Below are positions 9,204-16,960 of a stretch of 64,000 nucleotides of DNA, piece after piece (the stretch's first letter is position 1; each line of letters begins with the position of its first letter). The DNA lies in assembly GCF_022229005.1 (NCBI RefSeq), contig NZ_JAKKFD010000021.1, positions 124,001-188,000 of the forward strand. The letters run 5' to 3'. This DNA is from Micromonospora trifolii. GTDB lineage: Bacteria > Actinomycetota > Actinomycetes > Mycobacteriales > Micromonosporaceae. The notes under the pieces were generated by a model. The model made no database searches and had not been told where the DNA came from. It saw only the letters and a list, made by a program, of their open reading frames with translations. The translations under genes were made by a program, and so were the position numbers.

Positions 9204-9404
9204 TCAGAGGAGCAGGGCCACCCCGGTCAGCACCAGCCCGATTACGGCCATCACGATTCCGGTGAGCCGATATTCCGAAGTCCTGGCCGGATCGTATTTG
9301 ACCAGGCCGAAGTGGCCCACCAGGCGGGCCATTCCAATGGGTCGCCATGCCAACAGCGCGCCGGCCACTACGGAGAACAATCCGACGATGAGAACGATGG
9401 TCAT
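9204..9404 (-). CDS. Small two-span membrane protein
   Basis: 66 aa with a hydrophobic segment at each end (residues 1-18 and about 48-66) and a central polar loop containing RPIGMARLVGHFGLVKYDPARTSEY. The layout resembles small DUF6199-type proteins, but I cannot confirm the family. TATCAT lies 6 nt before the ATG with no Shine-Dalgarno, so a leaderless transcript is likely and supports a real gene. Confidence 0.6.
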   Translation of the reverse strand: MTIVLIVGLFSVVAGALLAWRPIGMARLVGHFGLVKYDPARTSEYRLTGIVMAVIGLVLTGVALLL

Positions 9405-9500
9405 CGTCAGATGATAGCGCGACCCACGCCGAACTTCAGTGCGAGCAATAGTGCCGACTCGACGTACGTCGGCCGTTCACCACTGCGGAGCAGGCGTGTC

Positions 9501-9605
9501 TCAGCGGCGTCGACGCCGGTGCCGAGTCACAGCCCCGGCCACCGCCATCGACACCGCCACCACGGCGGCCACTGCCAGCACGATTGACGCTCCAGCCAGT
9601 CCCAT
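9501..9605 (-). CDS. Possible 34-aa single-span membrane peptide
   Basis: A short frame encoding one hydrophobic helix (about residues 4-25) followed by the very basic tail TRHRRRRR. Below most gene-finding cut-offs. The main support is a TACGAT hexamer 6 nt before the ATG, the same leaderless geometry seen at several neighbouring genes. It is transcribed away from the lanthipeptide operon, about 280 bp from the precursor. Function unknown. Confidence 0.45.
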   Translation of the reverse strand: MGLAGASIVLAVAAVVAVSMAVAGAVTRHRRRRR

Positions 9606-9703
9606 AGGGACATCGTACGACGACGCGCAGCCGTTGTCTCGTCGGCGCCAGTGCGGTGTCGGACGGTCCTCAACGGTGAGATGAAATCCTCTCGGTGGGC
9701 TGG

Positions 9704-9777
9704 CGTGGCCGTCAAGGAATTCTTGACGGCCACGGCTCGGGGGCGTAGTCGTTGCATTCGTCAAGCGTCCTTTGACG
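9704..9777. promoter_or_regulatory. Two dyads sharing GTCAAG/CTTGAC half-sites upstream of lanA
   Basis: A perfect 13-bp dyad (CGTGGCCGTCAAG, 5-nt loop, CTTGACGGCCACG) spans 9704-9734. A second, shorter dyad (CGTCAA ... TTGACG) spans 9759-9777. The arms share a TCAA/TTGA core, so these could be operators for one regulator. The first could instead act as a terminator-like hairpin, but no T-run follows. Confidence 0.45.
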
Positions 9778-9884
9778 CGAGTTCGAGTTCGCACGAACAA
9801 TTTCACAATGGGGTTCCATCGCCGGCGTCGATGGTTACTTTGAGATTTCCATTGTTCGCACAAACGAAAGGGAGGACGAACAAT
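9772..9884 (+). promoter_or_regulatory. Candidate lanA promoter with CGAACAAT repeats
   Basis: TTGACG (9772-9777) and AACAAT (9796-9801), 18 nt apart, are a plausible -35/-10 pair. CGAACAAT occurs at 9794-9801, inverted at 9851-9858 (ATTGTTCG) and again at 9877-9884, where it touches the precursor start codon. GTTCG-CA-CGAAC (9787-9798) is itself nearly palindromic. Binding-site function is inference. Confidence 0.4.
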
Positions 9885-10101
9885 GATCATCAATGGAATG
9901 ACCGAGGCCTGGCAGCAGCGCACGGCTGGTGAGACCGCCGCGCTGCCCGCTGCTCCCGCGGGCGCGTCACCGCTGGACGAGGTGTACCTGGAGTCGATCG
10001 TCGGCGGAGCCGCCGACAGCCTCGACTTCTTTACCTTCGTGTGCAGCAGCAGCGTTCCCCCCTCCGTCGTCTGCCCGACGACGAGCAATCTCTGCGCCTG
10101 A
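9883..10101 (+). CDS. lanA: Class II lanthipeptide precursor peptide
   Basis: 72 aa. The leader ends LDEVYLESIVGG (double Gly at 41-42), the signature cleaved by C39-type LanT peptidases. The predicted 30-residue core (43-72) has Cys at 54, 64 and 71, each preceded three residues earlier by Thr51, Ser61 or Ser68: TFVC, SVVC and SNLC. That favours one methyllanthionine and two lanthionine rings of equal size. Further Ser/Thr (46, 55-57, 66, 67) could be dehydrated. The core contains no Tyr, Lys, Arg or His, and it carries two Asp. The ATG has an AGGGAGGA Shine-Dalgarno 7 nt upstream. Directly upstream of lanM. I do not recognise the core as a known lantibiotic. Confidence 0.9.
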   Translation: MIINGMTEAWQQRTAGETAALPAAPAGASPLDEVYLESIVGGAADSLDFFTFVCSSSVPPSVVCPTTSNLCA

Positions 10102-10121
10102 TCGGTCACATCTGACGCACA

Positions 10122-10143
10122 GCGCTGGGATCCGTCCCAGTGC
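10122..10143 (+). terminator. Hairpin after lanA
   Basis: A 9-bp stem (one G-U pair), GCGCTGGGA / TCCCAGTGC, with a TCCG loop, starts 20 nt after the lanA stop. No T-run follows. Together with the next hairpin it probably stabilises the lanA transcript or partly terminates it. Confidence 0.5.
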
Positions 10144-10146
10144 ACC

Positions 10147-10182
10147 GGCCGCCCGTCCCGGAACCGCTCGGGGCGGGCGGCC
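10147..10182 (+). terminator. Strong hairpin between lanA and lanM (likely partial terminator)
   Basis: A 14-bp GC-rich stem with one G-U pair: GGCCGCCCGTCCCG (10147-10160) pairs with CGGGGCGGGCGGCC (10169-10182) around an 8-nt loop. It ends 28 nt before the lanM start. Such a structure would let the precursor be made in excess over the synthetase. Confidence 0.6.
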
Positions 10183-10209
10183 GTCCATCAGCCATCCAGG
10201 GAGGCCCCG

Positions 10210-13200
10210 ATGTCGACCGATCTGAAGCGGCGCTGGTCCATGGTGCCGCCGTTCCGAACCCTTCCGGAAGACGCCCTGCGCACCCGCCTCTCGCTGCCGG
10301 TCGACGGCAGCCAGTCGGTGTCGGGGCTGGCCGGCGTCGACGACTCCGCGGGCCCGGTGGCCGCTCCGGCCTACTCCCACCACGAGCGACCACCCCGACG
10401 CCTGGACGAATCCCCCGTCGCGTGGCTGGCCGACGAACCAGTCCTCTGGCCACTGCTCCCGCTCTGGCCGCTGCTGGCTGACACCTACCAGGCGCTGACC
10501 GTGGTCGGCCGAGAGGTAGCCGGTCCGACCGCACCCGCGTTGGCAGATTCGTACCTGCGTAGCCTGCTCGGCGATGTACGGCGGTTGGCCTGCAGAGCCG
10601 CCGCGAACGACGCCGCACGACTGCCGGCGGCGGTCGAGCCGTCGGATCTCGGCCGCCGCAACGCCGAGGCGAAGACGGCCGAAGCGCTGGCCGTCCGCTA
10701 CGCGGAACGGGCAGCGGCGGAGTTCTTCGCCGACCACCACCGCCCGCTGATTCACCAGATCGGTCATGTGTTGGCCGCCCACCGGACGGCGTTCGCGGAA
10801 ATGCTCAAGCGACTACGCGCGGACTGGCCGACGATCCGCACGCTGGTCGAGGCCGACGAGCCCGCGCAGTTGCAGGTCGCACGGGTCGTCGGCGATCTGC
10901 ACGAGCGTGGCGCGGTGGTGTTGCTCGGATTCGGGGGAGCATCGAAGCTCCTGTACAAACCACGCAGCCTGGCCCTGGAGTGCCGGCTTGCGGAGATGCT
11001 CCGCTGGCTGGACAGCCGCCAACCCGGGCTGGCACCGCGGGTTCCCAGATCGGTGGATCGTGGGGCGTACGGGTGGCAGGAGTTCGTCGAGTGGTCACCC
11101 GCCGATTCGGCTGCCGACGTGATCGACTTTTACCACAGATCCGGGGCGCTCGTCGCGTTGGCCTACCTGCTGCGGGCGACCGATCTGCACTACGAGAACG
11201 TGCTCTGCGACGGCCGCTCACCGGTTCTGGTCGACCCAGAATGCCTGTTCGGCTCCTCGTTTCGGACCCAGGCCGACGGGGTCGACGAGATGGCGGGAGT
11301 AAGAGCTGCCACCGTCCTCGATGCTGGCCTGCTGCCCGACCCCGGACAGCGCGGTGACCTGCCGACCGCGTTGGACCTGTCCATGCTCGGCGCGATCGGT
11401 GAACGGCGCCACCCTCGGCAGATCCGCGAGCTGCGGGTCGACGAACACGGTCAGAACGAGTTCGTGATGCGCTCGTTGCCGCAGGAGGACCCAACGCACA
11501 TGCCGGTCCTCGACGGCGCGGTGGTGTCGGTCCTGGGCCACGAAGCCACAGTGGTCGACGGCTTCAGGCGCACGTACGACCTGTTCCTCAGCGACCGTGA
11601 CCACCTGGAATCCCTGCTCGCCGGATTCGCCGAAGTCCGGGTCCGGCACATCGTGCGACCGACCTGGCAGTACGGCAAGATCCTGTTCGAGTTGGGTCAT
11701 CCGGAGTCCGCCGCCTCGGCCGTCAAGCAGGAAGAGATCGTCAACACTCTCTGGCCGGCCAATGCCCACGAACGACCGCTTGCGCTACGGCTCTTCGAGC
11801 AGGAACGGCGAGGGCTTCTCCGCGGCTGCATCCCGACCTTCGAACGGCGAGCCGGCGAGGTCGGTCTGTGGTCGACTGGTCAGGTCGTCCATCCGGAGGC
11901 GTTGCCGGTCAGCGGGCTCGACCTGGTGCGCCAGCGTCTTCGTGCGCTCTCTCCCGCCGACGCGGACCTGCAGACGCGCATCGTGAGAGCCGCCCTGCGC
12001 CTCATCCAGATGCCAGCCGACGCCCGAGCGCGCCAGTCGTACCACCCGGTCGTCGCGGCCGTGCCGCACCACACCGCTGTGCTCCGTGCGGCGACCGACA
12101 TCCGGGACTCGCTGACAGCGGAGATGGCCGACACTCGTGGCCGAGCGTGGTGGCTGAGCGGTGTCGAGGTCTCCGACGGCATGTTCGGCGTACGTCCGAG
12201 CCCGTTCGGTCTGTACGACGGCGCCGCAGGCATCGCTCTCTTCGCTGGCTACCTCGACATCGTCACCGGCTCACGTAGCCGGTTGGCTGAAGCTGCGACG
12301 TCAGCAATGCTGGCCGACGTCGATTCCCTGCTCAAGCACAGCACCTTGGAACAGGTGTCCCGGAATCGCCAGCTCGGTGTGCTGAACGGGGCATGGGGCG
12401 TGGTCTACGTCGCTGCCTGCCTCGGCCGCTCGGGCTGGGACGCGAGCCTGCTGCGCTGGGCCCGGGACATGGCCACCCGGCTCGCCTACGCCCCACCACC
12501 GATGTCGTCCTGGGATCTCGTTGGAGGTTCTGCCGGTATCGCGGCGACGGCGGCGGAGTTGGCCACGCATCTGGGTCAGGATGGGTATGGCACTGCAGCC
12601 CGCGCTGCGTTGGACGCTACCGCCGTGCAACTCGAACGGCTGCTGCGACATGGCGAAATCCAGTGCGGTGTCGCTCATGGCCTGTCGGGCGCCGCTCTCG
12701 CCTTCGCCCGGGCAGACCGGCTGCTTCCCGGCGAAGACTTCGCCCGTGCCGTCCGGGTGTGCCTCGACGCCGAACGATCTCAACGACGCCTCGACGCGGG
12801 AGGCTGGCACGATGCGCTGCTGGCGCGCGACGGTGCGCGACAGGAAACCAAACGGCAGAGCTGGTGCCGAGGCGGCGCAGGTATCGGGCTGATCCGTCTC
12901 GCCCTCGCCGATCTGGATGCCGAGGGTGCAACTGCCGGCGAACCGATCACCGGGGCCGAGGAGGACACGGACCTTGAGCTGGCTGTGAGGCTGACGATCG
13001 AGCACGGTTTCGGCCGTGACCAGAGCCTCTGCCACGGCGCCATGGGTTCCCTGGAACTGCTGCGTGCGGCTGGGCGACGGGCAGAGTACGACAAGTATCT
13101 CGGCGGAGTGTTGGCCGCCGGCCGGCGGGATGGTTGGAGAACCGGCCTGCCCCGCCCGGTGCCCGATCCCGGCCTCTTCACCGGGCTCGCCGGCGTCGGC

Positions 13201-13320
13201 TTCGGCTTGCTGCGGCACCTGGCGCCGGAGACCGTGCCACGAGTACTCACACTCAGCCTGCCGGGTAACAACGAAGCCGAGCGCTTCCCTTCGGATGGAG
13301 GGCAGGCGCGCGATGCGTGA
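10210..13320 (+). CDS. lanM: Class II lanthipeptide synthetase (LanM)
   Basis: 1036 aa bifunctional enzyme that phosphorylates and dehydrates Ser/Thr of the precursor and then forms thioether rings. The kinase-like dehydratase (DUF4135) half has Lys246 in GGASKLLYKP, the TDLHYENVL loop (Asp325, His327, Asn330) and LVDPECLF (Asp342, Glu344). The LanC-like cyclase half shows zinc ligands Cys886 (SWCRGGAG), Cys941 and His942 (LCHGAMG), with the GVAHGLSG helix before them. All key residues are present and the length is normal for LanM. Start ATG with an AGGGAGG ribosome site. Its stop overlaps the next gene by 8 nt. Confidence 0.93.
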   Translation: MSTDLKRRWSMVPPFRTLPEDALRTRLSLPVDGSQSVSGLAGVDDSAGPVAAPAYSHHERPPRRLDESPVAWLADEPVLWPLLPLWPLLADTYQALTVVGREVAGPTAPALADSYLRSLLGDVRRLACRAAANDAARLPAAVEPSDLGRRNAEAKTAEALAVRYAERAAAEFFADHHRPLIHQIGHVLAAHRTAFAEMLKRLRADWPTIRTLVEADEPAQLQVARVVGDLHERGAVVLLGFGGASKLLYKPRSLALECRLAEMLRWLDSRQPGLAPRVPRSVDRGAYGWQEFVEWSPADSAADVIDFYHRSGALVALAYLLRATDLHYENVLCDGRSPVLVDPECLFGSSFRTQADGVDEMAGVRAATVLDAGLLPDPGQRGDLPTALDLSMLGAIGERRHPRQIRELRVDEHGQNEFVMRSLPQEDPTHMPVLDGAVVSVLGHEATVVDGFRRTYDLFLSDRDHLESLLAGFAEVRVRHIVRPTWQYGKILFELGHPESAASAVKQEEIVNTLWPANAHERPLALRLFEQERRGLLRGCIPTFERRAGEVGLWSTGQVVHPEALPVSGLDLVRQRLRALSPADADLQTRIVRAALRLIQMPADARARQSYHPVVAAVPHHTAVLRAATDIRDSLTAEMADTRGRAWWLSGVEVSDGMFGVRPSPFGLYDGAAGIALFAGYLDIVTGSRSRLAEAATSAMLADVDSLLKHSTLEQVSRNRQLGVLNGAWGVVYVAACLGRSGWDASLLRWARDMATRLAYAPPPMSSWDLVGGSAGIAATAAELATHLGQDGYGTAARAALDATAVQLERLLRHGEIQCGVAHGLSGAALAFARADRLLPGEDFARAVRVCLDAERSQRRLDAGGWHDALLARDGARQETKRQSWCRGGAGIGLIRLALADLDAEGATAGEPITGAEEDTDLELAVRLTIEHGFGRDQSLCHGAMGSLELLRAAGRRAEYDKYLGGVLAAGRRDGWRTGLPRPVPDPGLFTGLAGVGFGLLRHLAPETVPRVLTLSLPGNNEAERFPSDGGQARDA

Positions 13321-13495
13321 GGTGACCGTCGATCCATATGAAGCGGTCGAGGAGTCGGCCATCGCGGTGGAGCGGGAGGCGCTGCGCGGGCTGGCGGCAC
13401 AGCGTTCGATCGCACGCCTCTGGACGGCCCTGGCACTGTGGGTGCTGATCGCCGGCCTCGCGCTGGTGCTCGTCATCCGTTGGCTTGCGGGGTAG
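13313..13495 (+). CDS. 60-aa single-span membrane peptide in the lanthipeptide operon
   Basis: The N-terminal half is acidic and amphipathic (VDPYEAVEESAIAVEREAL). One transmembrane helix (about residues 37-57) ends RWLAG. It overlaps the lanM stop by 8 nt and ends 7 nt before lanT, so it is translationally coupled to both. No recognised family. Its position suggests a role in transport, membrane anchoring of the synthetase, or producer immunity; none of these is shown. Confidence 0.7.
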   Translation: MREVTVDPYEAVEESAIAVEREALRGLAAQRSIARLWTALALWVLIAGLALVLVIRWLAG

Positions 13496-13502
13496 GGCAG
13501 CC

Positions 13503-15659
13503 ATGACGAAACGGGTACAGACAATCCTGCAGATGTCGCAGGCGGACTGCGCCGCGGCGTGCCTGGCGATGGTCGGCAGTGCCCTCGGTCGCAGTGCCTC
13601 GACCGGGTTCTGGCAGCGAGCGCTCGGCAGTGGCCGCGACGGTACGTCCGTTGCGCGGCTGGTGACTGCGGCCACGGAACACGGCCTGGTCGCGCAGGCC
13701 TACGCGATCACCGATCTGCGTGCGGCGCTGAACACCACCGAGTTGCCGGCCGTGTTGCACCTCGACGGCAACCACTTCGTGGTTGTCACGGCGATGCGCC
13801 GCGGACGGGTCGAGATCGTCGATCCCAGTGAGGGTCGGCAGCGCTTGGAGCTCGACCAGCTGGGTCGGCGAATGTCCGGCCCACTTGTGGTGTTCCGGGC
13901 CGACCGGGGAGTCGTGGGGGAGAGGTCGGCGTGGACCGACATGACGCCACGACTGTCGCTGCGTGGTGTGATCCGGCGCAGCTCACGCGGATTGCGAGTA
14001 CAACTGTTGACGGCCACCGCGGTCATGGTCGGCGCGACACTGGGCCCGGCGTTGCTCACGCGCACAGCCGTGAACCAGGCGGTGAGCCCCGGTGAGATGT
14101 TGTCACCCTGGCTCGTGGTCACGGCGGCAGCCGGTTGCCTGGGCCTGCAGTTCCTCGGCACGCTGGTGCAATCCGGCCTGGTACTACGGCTACGCACCCG
14201 CATCGACACACGGTTGATGGCCGCCTTCGTGCACAACCTGCTCGGTAAGGATCTGGAGTTTCTGGAGCAGCGAGCAGCCGGGGACATCCTCTCTCGGATC
14301 TCCGCCAACGCGGCACTGCGCGACTCGCTGACCCTCCTGCTGCTCGCCGGCGGACTGCACCTCCCCTTGACTCTCATCTACCTCGCAGCCCTGTTGATCG
14401 TCTCACCGGCCCTCTCCGTCATCCCGGTGCTGGGCGCCGTCCTGCAGGTGGCCGCGGCCGTGGCGTTCGGTCGCCGAGTGGAGACGGCGCAGCGCGAGGC
14501 GCTGCGGGCCGACGCCGAACTCCAGATCAACTCCGTGGACGCGGTGAACAACTACGCGGTGATCAAAGCGATGCGGTTGGAGGACGGCGTCGCCAGCCGC
14601 TGGCTGCGGACCTTCGCGAACGCGACCTCCCGTGGCTTGAGGCGGGACTCGGAACTGCAATCACTGCAGGCCCTCACCGGGCTCGTGCAGTTCGCCGTGC
14701 CGGTGACCATCGTGCTGGCCGGCGTCTGGCTGTCGGTACGCGGCTCGGTGCAATTCGGCTCGGTGCTGGCCATGCTCACCGTTGCCGGAATCTTCCTGGC
14801 CACCCTCGGCCGGCTGGTGACGGGCGCGCAGGGGGTCTATCTGGTCCGCGGGCAACTGGAGCGGCTTGAGGACATCATCGACGGCACCTCGCACACGCCG
14901 ACCCGACCCGCACACGTTCACGGCGCACCGGCGGTCGGCCCTCAGCAACCGGCCCGCGCGGACGTCCACCTGGATCGGGTGAGCTACCGATATCACCGCG
15001 ATGGCGCCGACGTCGTGGATGAGGTGTCCCTGCACGTCCGCCCGGGTGAGTTGTTGGGCATCGGAGGGGCAACCGGGGGCGGCAAGACCACCCTGATCCA
15101 TCTGCTGCTCGGGCTGTATCAGCCAGGTGCTGGAACGATCACACGGCGACGTGTCGACGTGAATGATCGCGTGCTGCCGGACGACGTGTCGTACGCCTAT
15201 GTCCCCCAGGACCCGGAACTGTTCTCCGGCACGATCCGCGACAACGTTCTCGCCTGGCGAGCGGGCGTACCTGACCGCTCGGTGTGGGAGGCGCTGGAAC
15301 TGGCGGCCGTCGTGCAGGACGTGAAGTCCATGCCGCTCGGCCTGGACACGCCGATCGGCAGCCGTGGCATGCATCTCTCCGGCGGCCAGCGCCAACGCCT
15401 GGCCCTTGCCCGAGCCTTCCTCGCACAGCCGGATCTGCTCGTGGCCGACGAGCCGACCAGCCATCTCGACCCCAGCACCGAGCAGGCGATACTCGCCGCG
15501 CTGCGTTCGATGCCCGGCACTCGGGTCGTCGTGGCGCATTCCCCGCAGGTGCTCGGCACCTGCGACCGAGCGTTCAGGATGACCGCGGGCAGCCTCGTTC
15601 CGCTGCTGGGAACTGAAGGCGACCTGCTGACCGTGAGCCGCGTCGACGCCGTCAACTGA
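13503..15659 (+). CDS. lanT: Bifunctional C39 peptidase / ABC exporter (LanT)
   Basis: 718 aa peptidase-containing ABC transporter that removes the leader after Gly-Gly and exports the core. The C39 domain (residues 1-about 140) has Gln10, Cys16 (QADCAAACLAM), His91 (GNHFVVV) and Asp107 (IVDPSEG). A six-helix membrane domain follows (about 160-460). The ATPase domain has Walker A GATGGGKTT, Q-loop VPQDPELFSG, signature LSGGQRQRLALARAF, Walker B LLVADEP and a switch His (VVAHSP). Catalytically complete. The ATG at 13503 is preferred to 13485 because of the spacing of a GTAGGG ribosome site. Confidence 0.93.
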   Translation: MTKRVQTILQMSQADCAAACLAMVGSALGRSASTGFWQRALGSGRDGTSVARLVTAATEHGLVAQAYAITDLRAALNTTELPAVLHLDGNHFVVVTAMRRGRVEIVDPSEGRQRLELDQLGRRMSGPLVVFRADRGVVGERSAWTDMTPRLSLRGVIRRSSRGLRVQLLTATAVMVGATLGPALLTRTAVNQAVSPGEMLSPWLVVTAAAGCLGLQFLGTLVQSGLVLRLRTRIDTRLMAAFVHNLLGKDLEFLEQRAAGDILSRISANAALRDSLTLLLLAGGLHLPLTLIYLAALLIVSPALSVIPVLGAVLQVAAAVAFGRRVETAQREALRADAELQINSVDAVNNYAVIKAMRLEDGVASRWLRTFANATSRGLRRDSELQSLQALTGLVQFAVPVTIVLAGVWLSVRGSVQFGSVLAMLTVAGIFLATLGRLVTGAQGVYLVRGQLERLEDIIDGTSHTPTRPAHVHGAPAVGPQQPARADVHLDRVSYRYHRDGADVVDEVSLHVRPGELLGIGGATGGGKTTLIHLLLGLYQPGAGTITRRRVDVNDRVLPDDVSYAYVPQDPELFSGTIRDNVLAWRAGVPDRSVWEALELAAVVQDVKSMPLGLDTPIGSRGMHLSGGQRQRLALARAFLAQPDLLVADEPTSHLDPSTEQAILAALRSMPGTRVVVAHSPQVLGTCDRAFRMTAGSLVPLLGTEGDLLTVSRVDAVN

Positions 15660-15673
15660 TCAGACCGGAGGTA

Positions 15674-16960
15674 ATGCGCGTGATCAGCCAGCCATCCCGA
15701 GACACCAGCGGTCCCATCTTCATACTGTGCTTCGCCAGGTCCGGATCGACGCTGCTGCGCGTTCTGCTCAACGCTCACCCGGAGATCGCCAGCCCGCCGG
15801 AGACCAGTGTCGCCCGCGTGTGCGAGACCGCCGAACGTGCCTGGCGGCAGGTGACCATGGGGGGTGCACCAGGCCCGCTCACCCCGGAGGCGCTCAGCGA
15901 GATCCGTTCGGCGGCCGACCGGCCGATGCGCGCCTACGCCCGAGCGCACGGCAAGCGGGTGTGGTGCGACAAGTCCCTCGACAACGTCTGGCTGGCGCCC
16001 TTGTTGAGCGAGGTCTTTCCCGACGGGCGCTTCATCTGTCTGTTCCGGCACTGCCTCGACTTCGTGATGTCCGGGTTGGACGCCAGCCGGTGGGGTTTCG
16101 CCGCGTACGGTTTCGAGAAGTACGTTCAGAAGTCCCCTGGCAACACCGTGCACGCGCTCGTCCGGTACTGGTGTGACCACACCGAGGCGCTGCTGCGCTA
16201 CCAGCAGAGCAACCCCACCGGCGCAGCGCGGATCCGGTACGAGGACCTGGCCCGAGACACGGACGGCGAGCTGCGTCGGGTGACCGGTTTCCTGGGCGTC
16301 GAGGACCGACCCGATCTGCCCCGGGCGGCCTTCAGCACTCATCATGACCTGGGAGCCGGAGACCACAAACTGCCCTTCACGGATCGGGTGAGTGACAGCA
16401 GCGTCGGCACCGGGCGTCGCGTACCGATTCACCTGATCCCGTCCGACCTCATGGATCGGATGAACGACTGCCTGCGTCAGCTCGACTACCCCGAGGTCGG
16501 GCCAGATTGGAACGCTCTCCCGAGCCGCGAGGGGCGCCGGCGCAGCCTGTCTGCTCCGGCCGGGCTGGCGGTGCTGAGCCAGGTGCTCGGCGGGCGAGTG
16601 CCTGTCGTTCACTCCTGCCCACACAACGAGCGGGCAATCCAGGATCAGATCCTGGTCACGTTGGAGGACGGGGAGCTGACCTGGCTGGTCGACCCCCGAT
16701 CAGGGGCAGTGCTGACCTGCGACTCGACGTGCCTGCCTCCGAGCCGGCTACTGACCGACTCGGCCACCCTCAAGGGGATCGTCGCGGGCGAGCTGAACAT
16801 CGGCGGCGTGCTACGCACCGGTGCGCTTCGCGCCGTAGGTGGGGTGTCCCGGGTCGCTGGCGCGGTGCTGGCGCTGCGCGACCTCAGCAGCACGGGGTCC
16901 TACGGCGAGGACGCGCCGAACCACGACCCGGGCCGCGCGATCGCGACGGTCGCGCGATGA
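15674..16960 (+). CDS. Sulfotransferase fused to an SCP2-like domain, lanthipeptide-locus tailoring candidate
   Basis: 428 aa. The N-terminal about 280 residues form a PAPS-dependent sulfotransferase: the 5'-phosphosulfate loop FARSGSTLLR (residues 20-29) and a 3'-phosphate segment FRHCLDFVMSG; Lys in VWCDKSLDN may assist. The C-terminal part (about 300-400) reads like an SCP2 sterol-carrier domain: LEDGELTWLVDPRSG, then SATLKGIVAGELNIGGVLRTGALRAVGG. Placed 14 nt after lanT and overlapping the next gene by 4 nt (ATGA), so it belongs to the operon. The precursor core has no Tyr, so a Tyr target is excluded. Ser/Thr hydroxyls or a small-molecule or lipid acceptor remain possible. Confidence 0.8.
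   Translation: MRVISQPSRDTSGPIFILCFARSGSTLLRVLLNAHPEIASPPETSVARVCETAERAWRQVTMGGAPGPLTPEALSEIRSAADRPMRAYARAHGKRVWCDKSLDNVWLAPLLSEVFPDGRFICLFRHCLDFVMSGLDASRWGFAAYGFEKYVQKSPGNTVHALVRYWCDHTEALLRYQQSNPTGAARIRYEDLARDTDGELRRVTGFLGVEDRPDLPRAAFSTHHDLGAGDHKLPFTDRVSDSSVGTGRRVPIHLIPSDLMDRMNDCLRQLDYPEVGPDWNALPSREGRRRSLSAPAGLAVLSQVLGGRVPVVHSCPHNERAIQDQILVTLEDGELTWLVDPRSGAVLTCDSTCLPPSRLLTDSATLKGIVAGELNIGGVLRTGALRAVGGVSRVAGAVLALRDLSSTGSYGEDAPNHDPGRAIATVAR

Noticed and set aside
9883..10101. Labionin (class III) type core
   Set aside because: The S-x-x-S-x(2-5)-C spacing is not met, and the synthetase is LanM with an intact zinc-type cyclase, not LanKC.
15197..16624. 475-aa minus-strand ORF opposite lanT and the sulfotransferase
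   Set aside because: No domain; the sense strand has intact LanT and sulfotransferase motifs.
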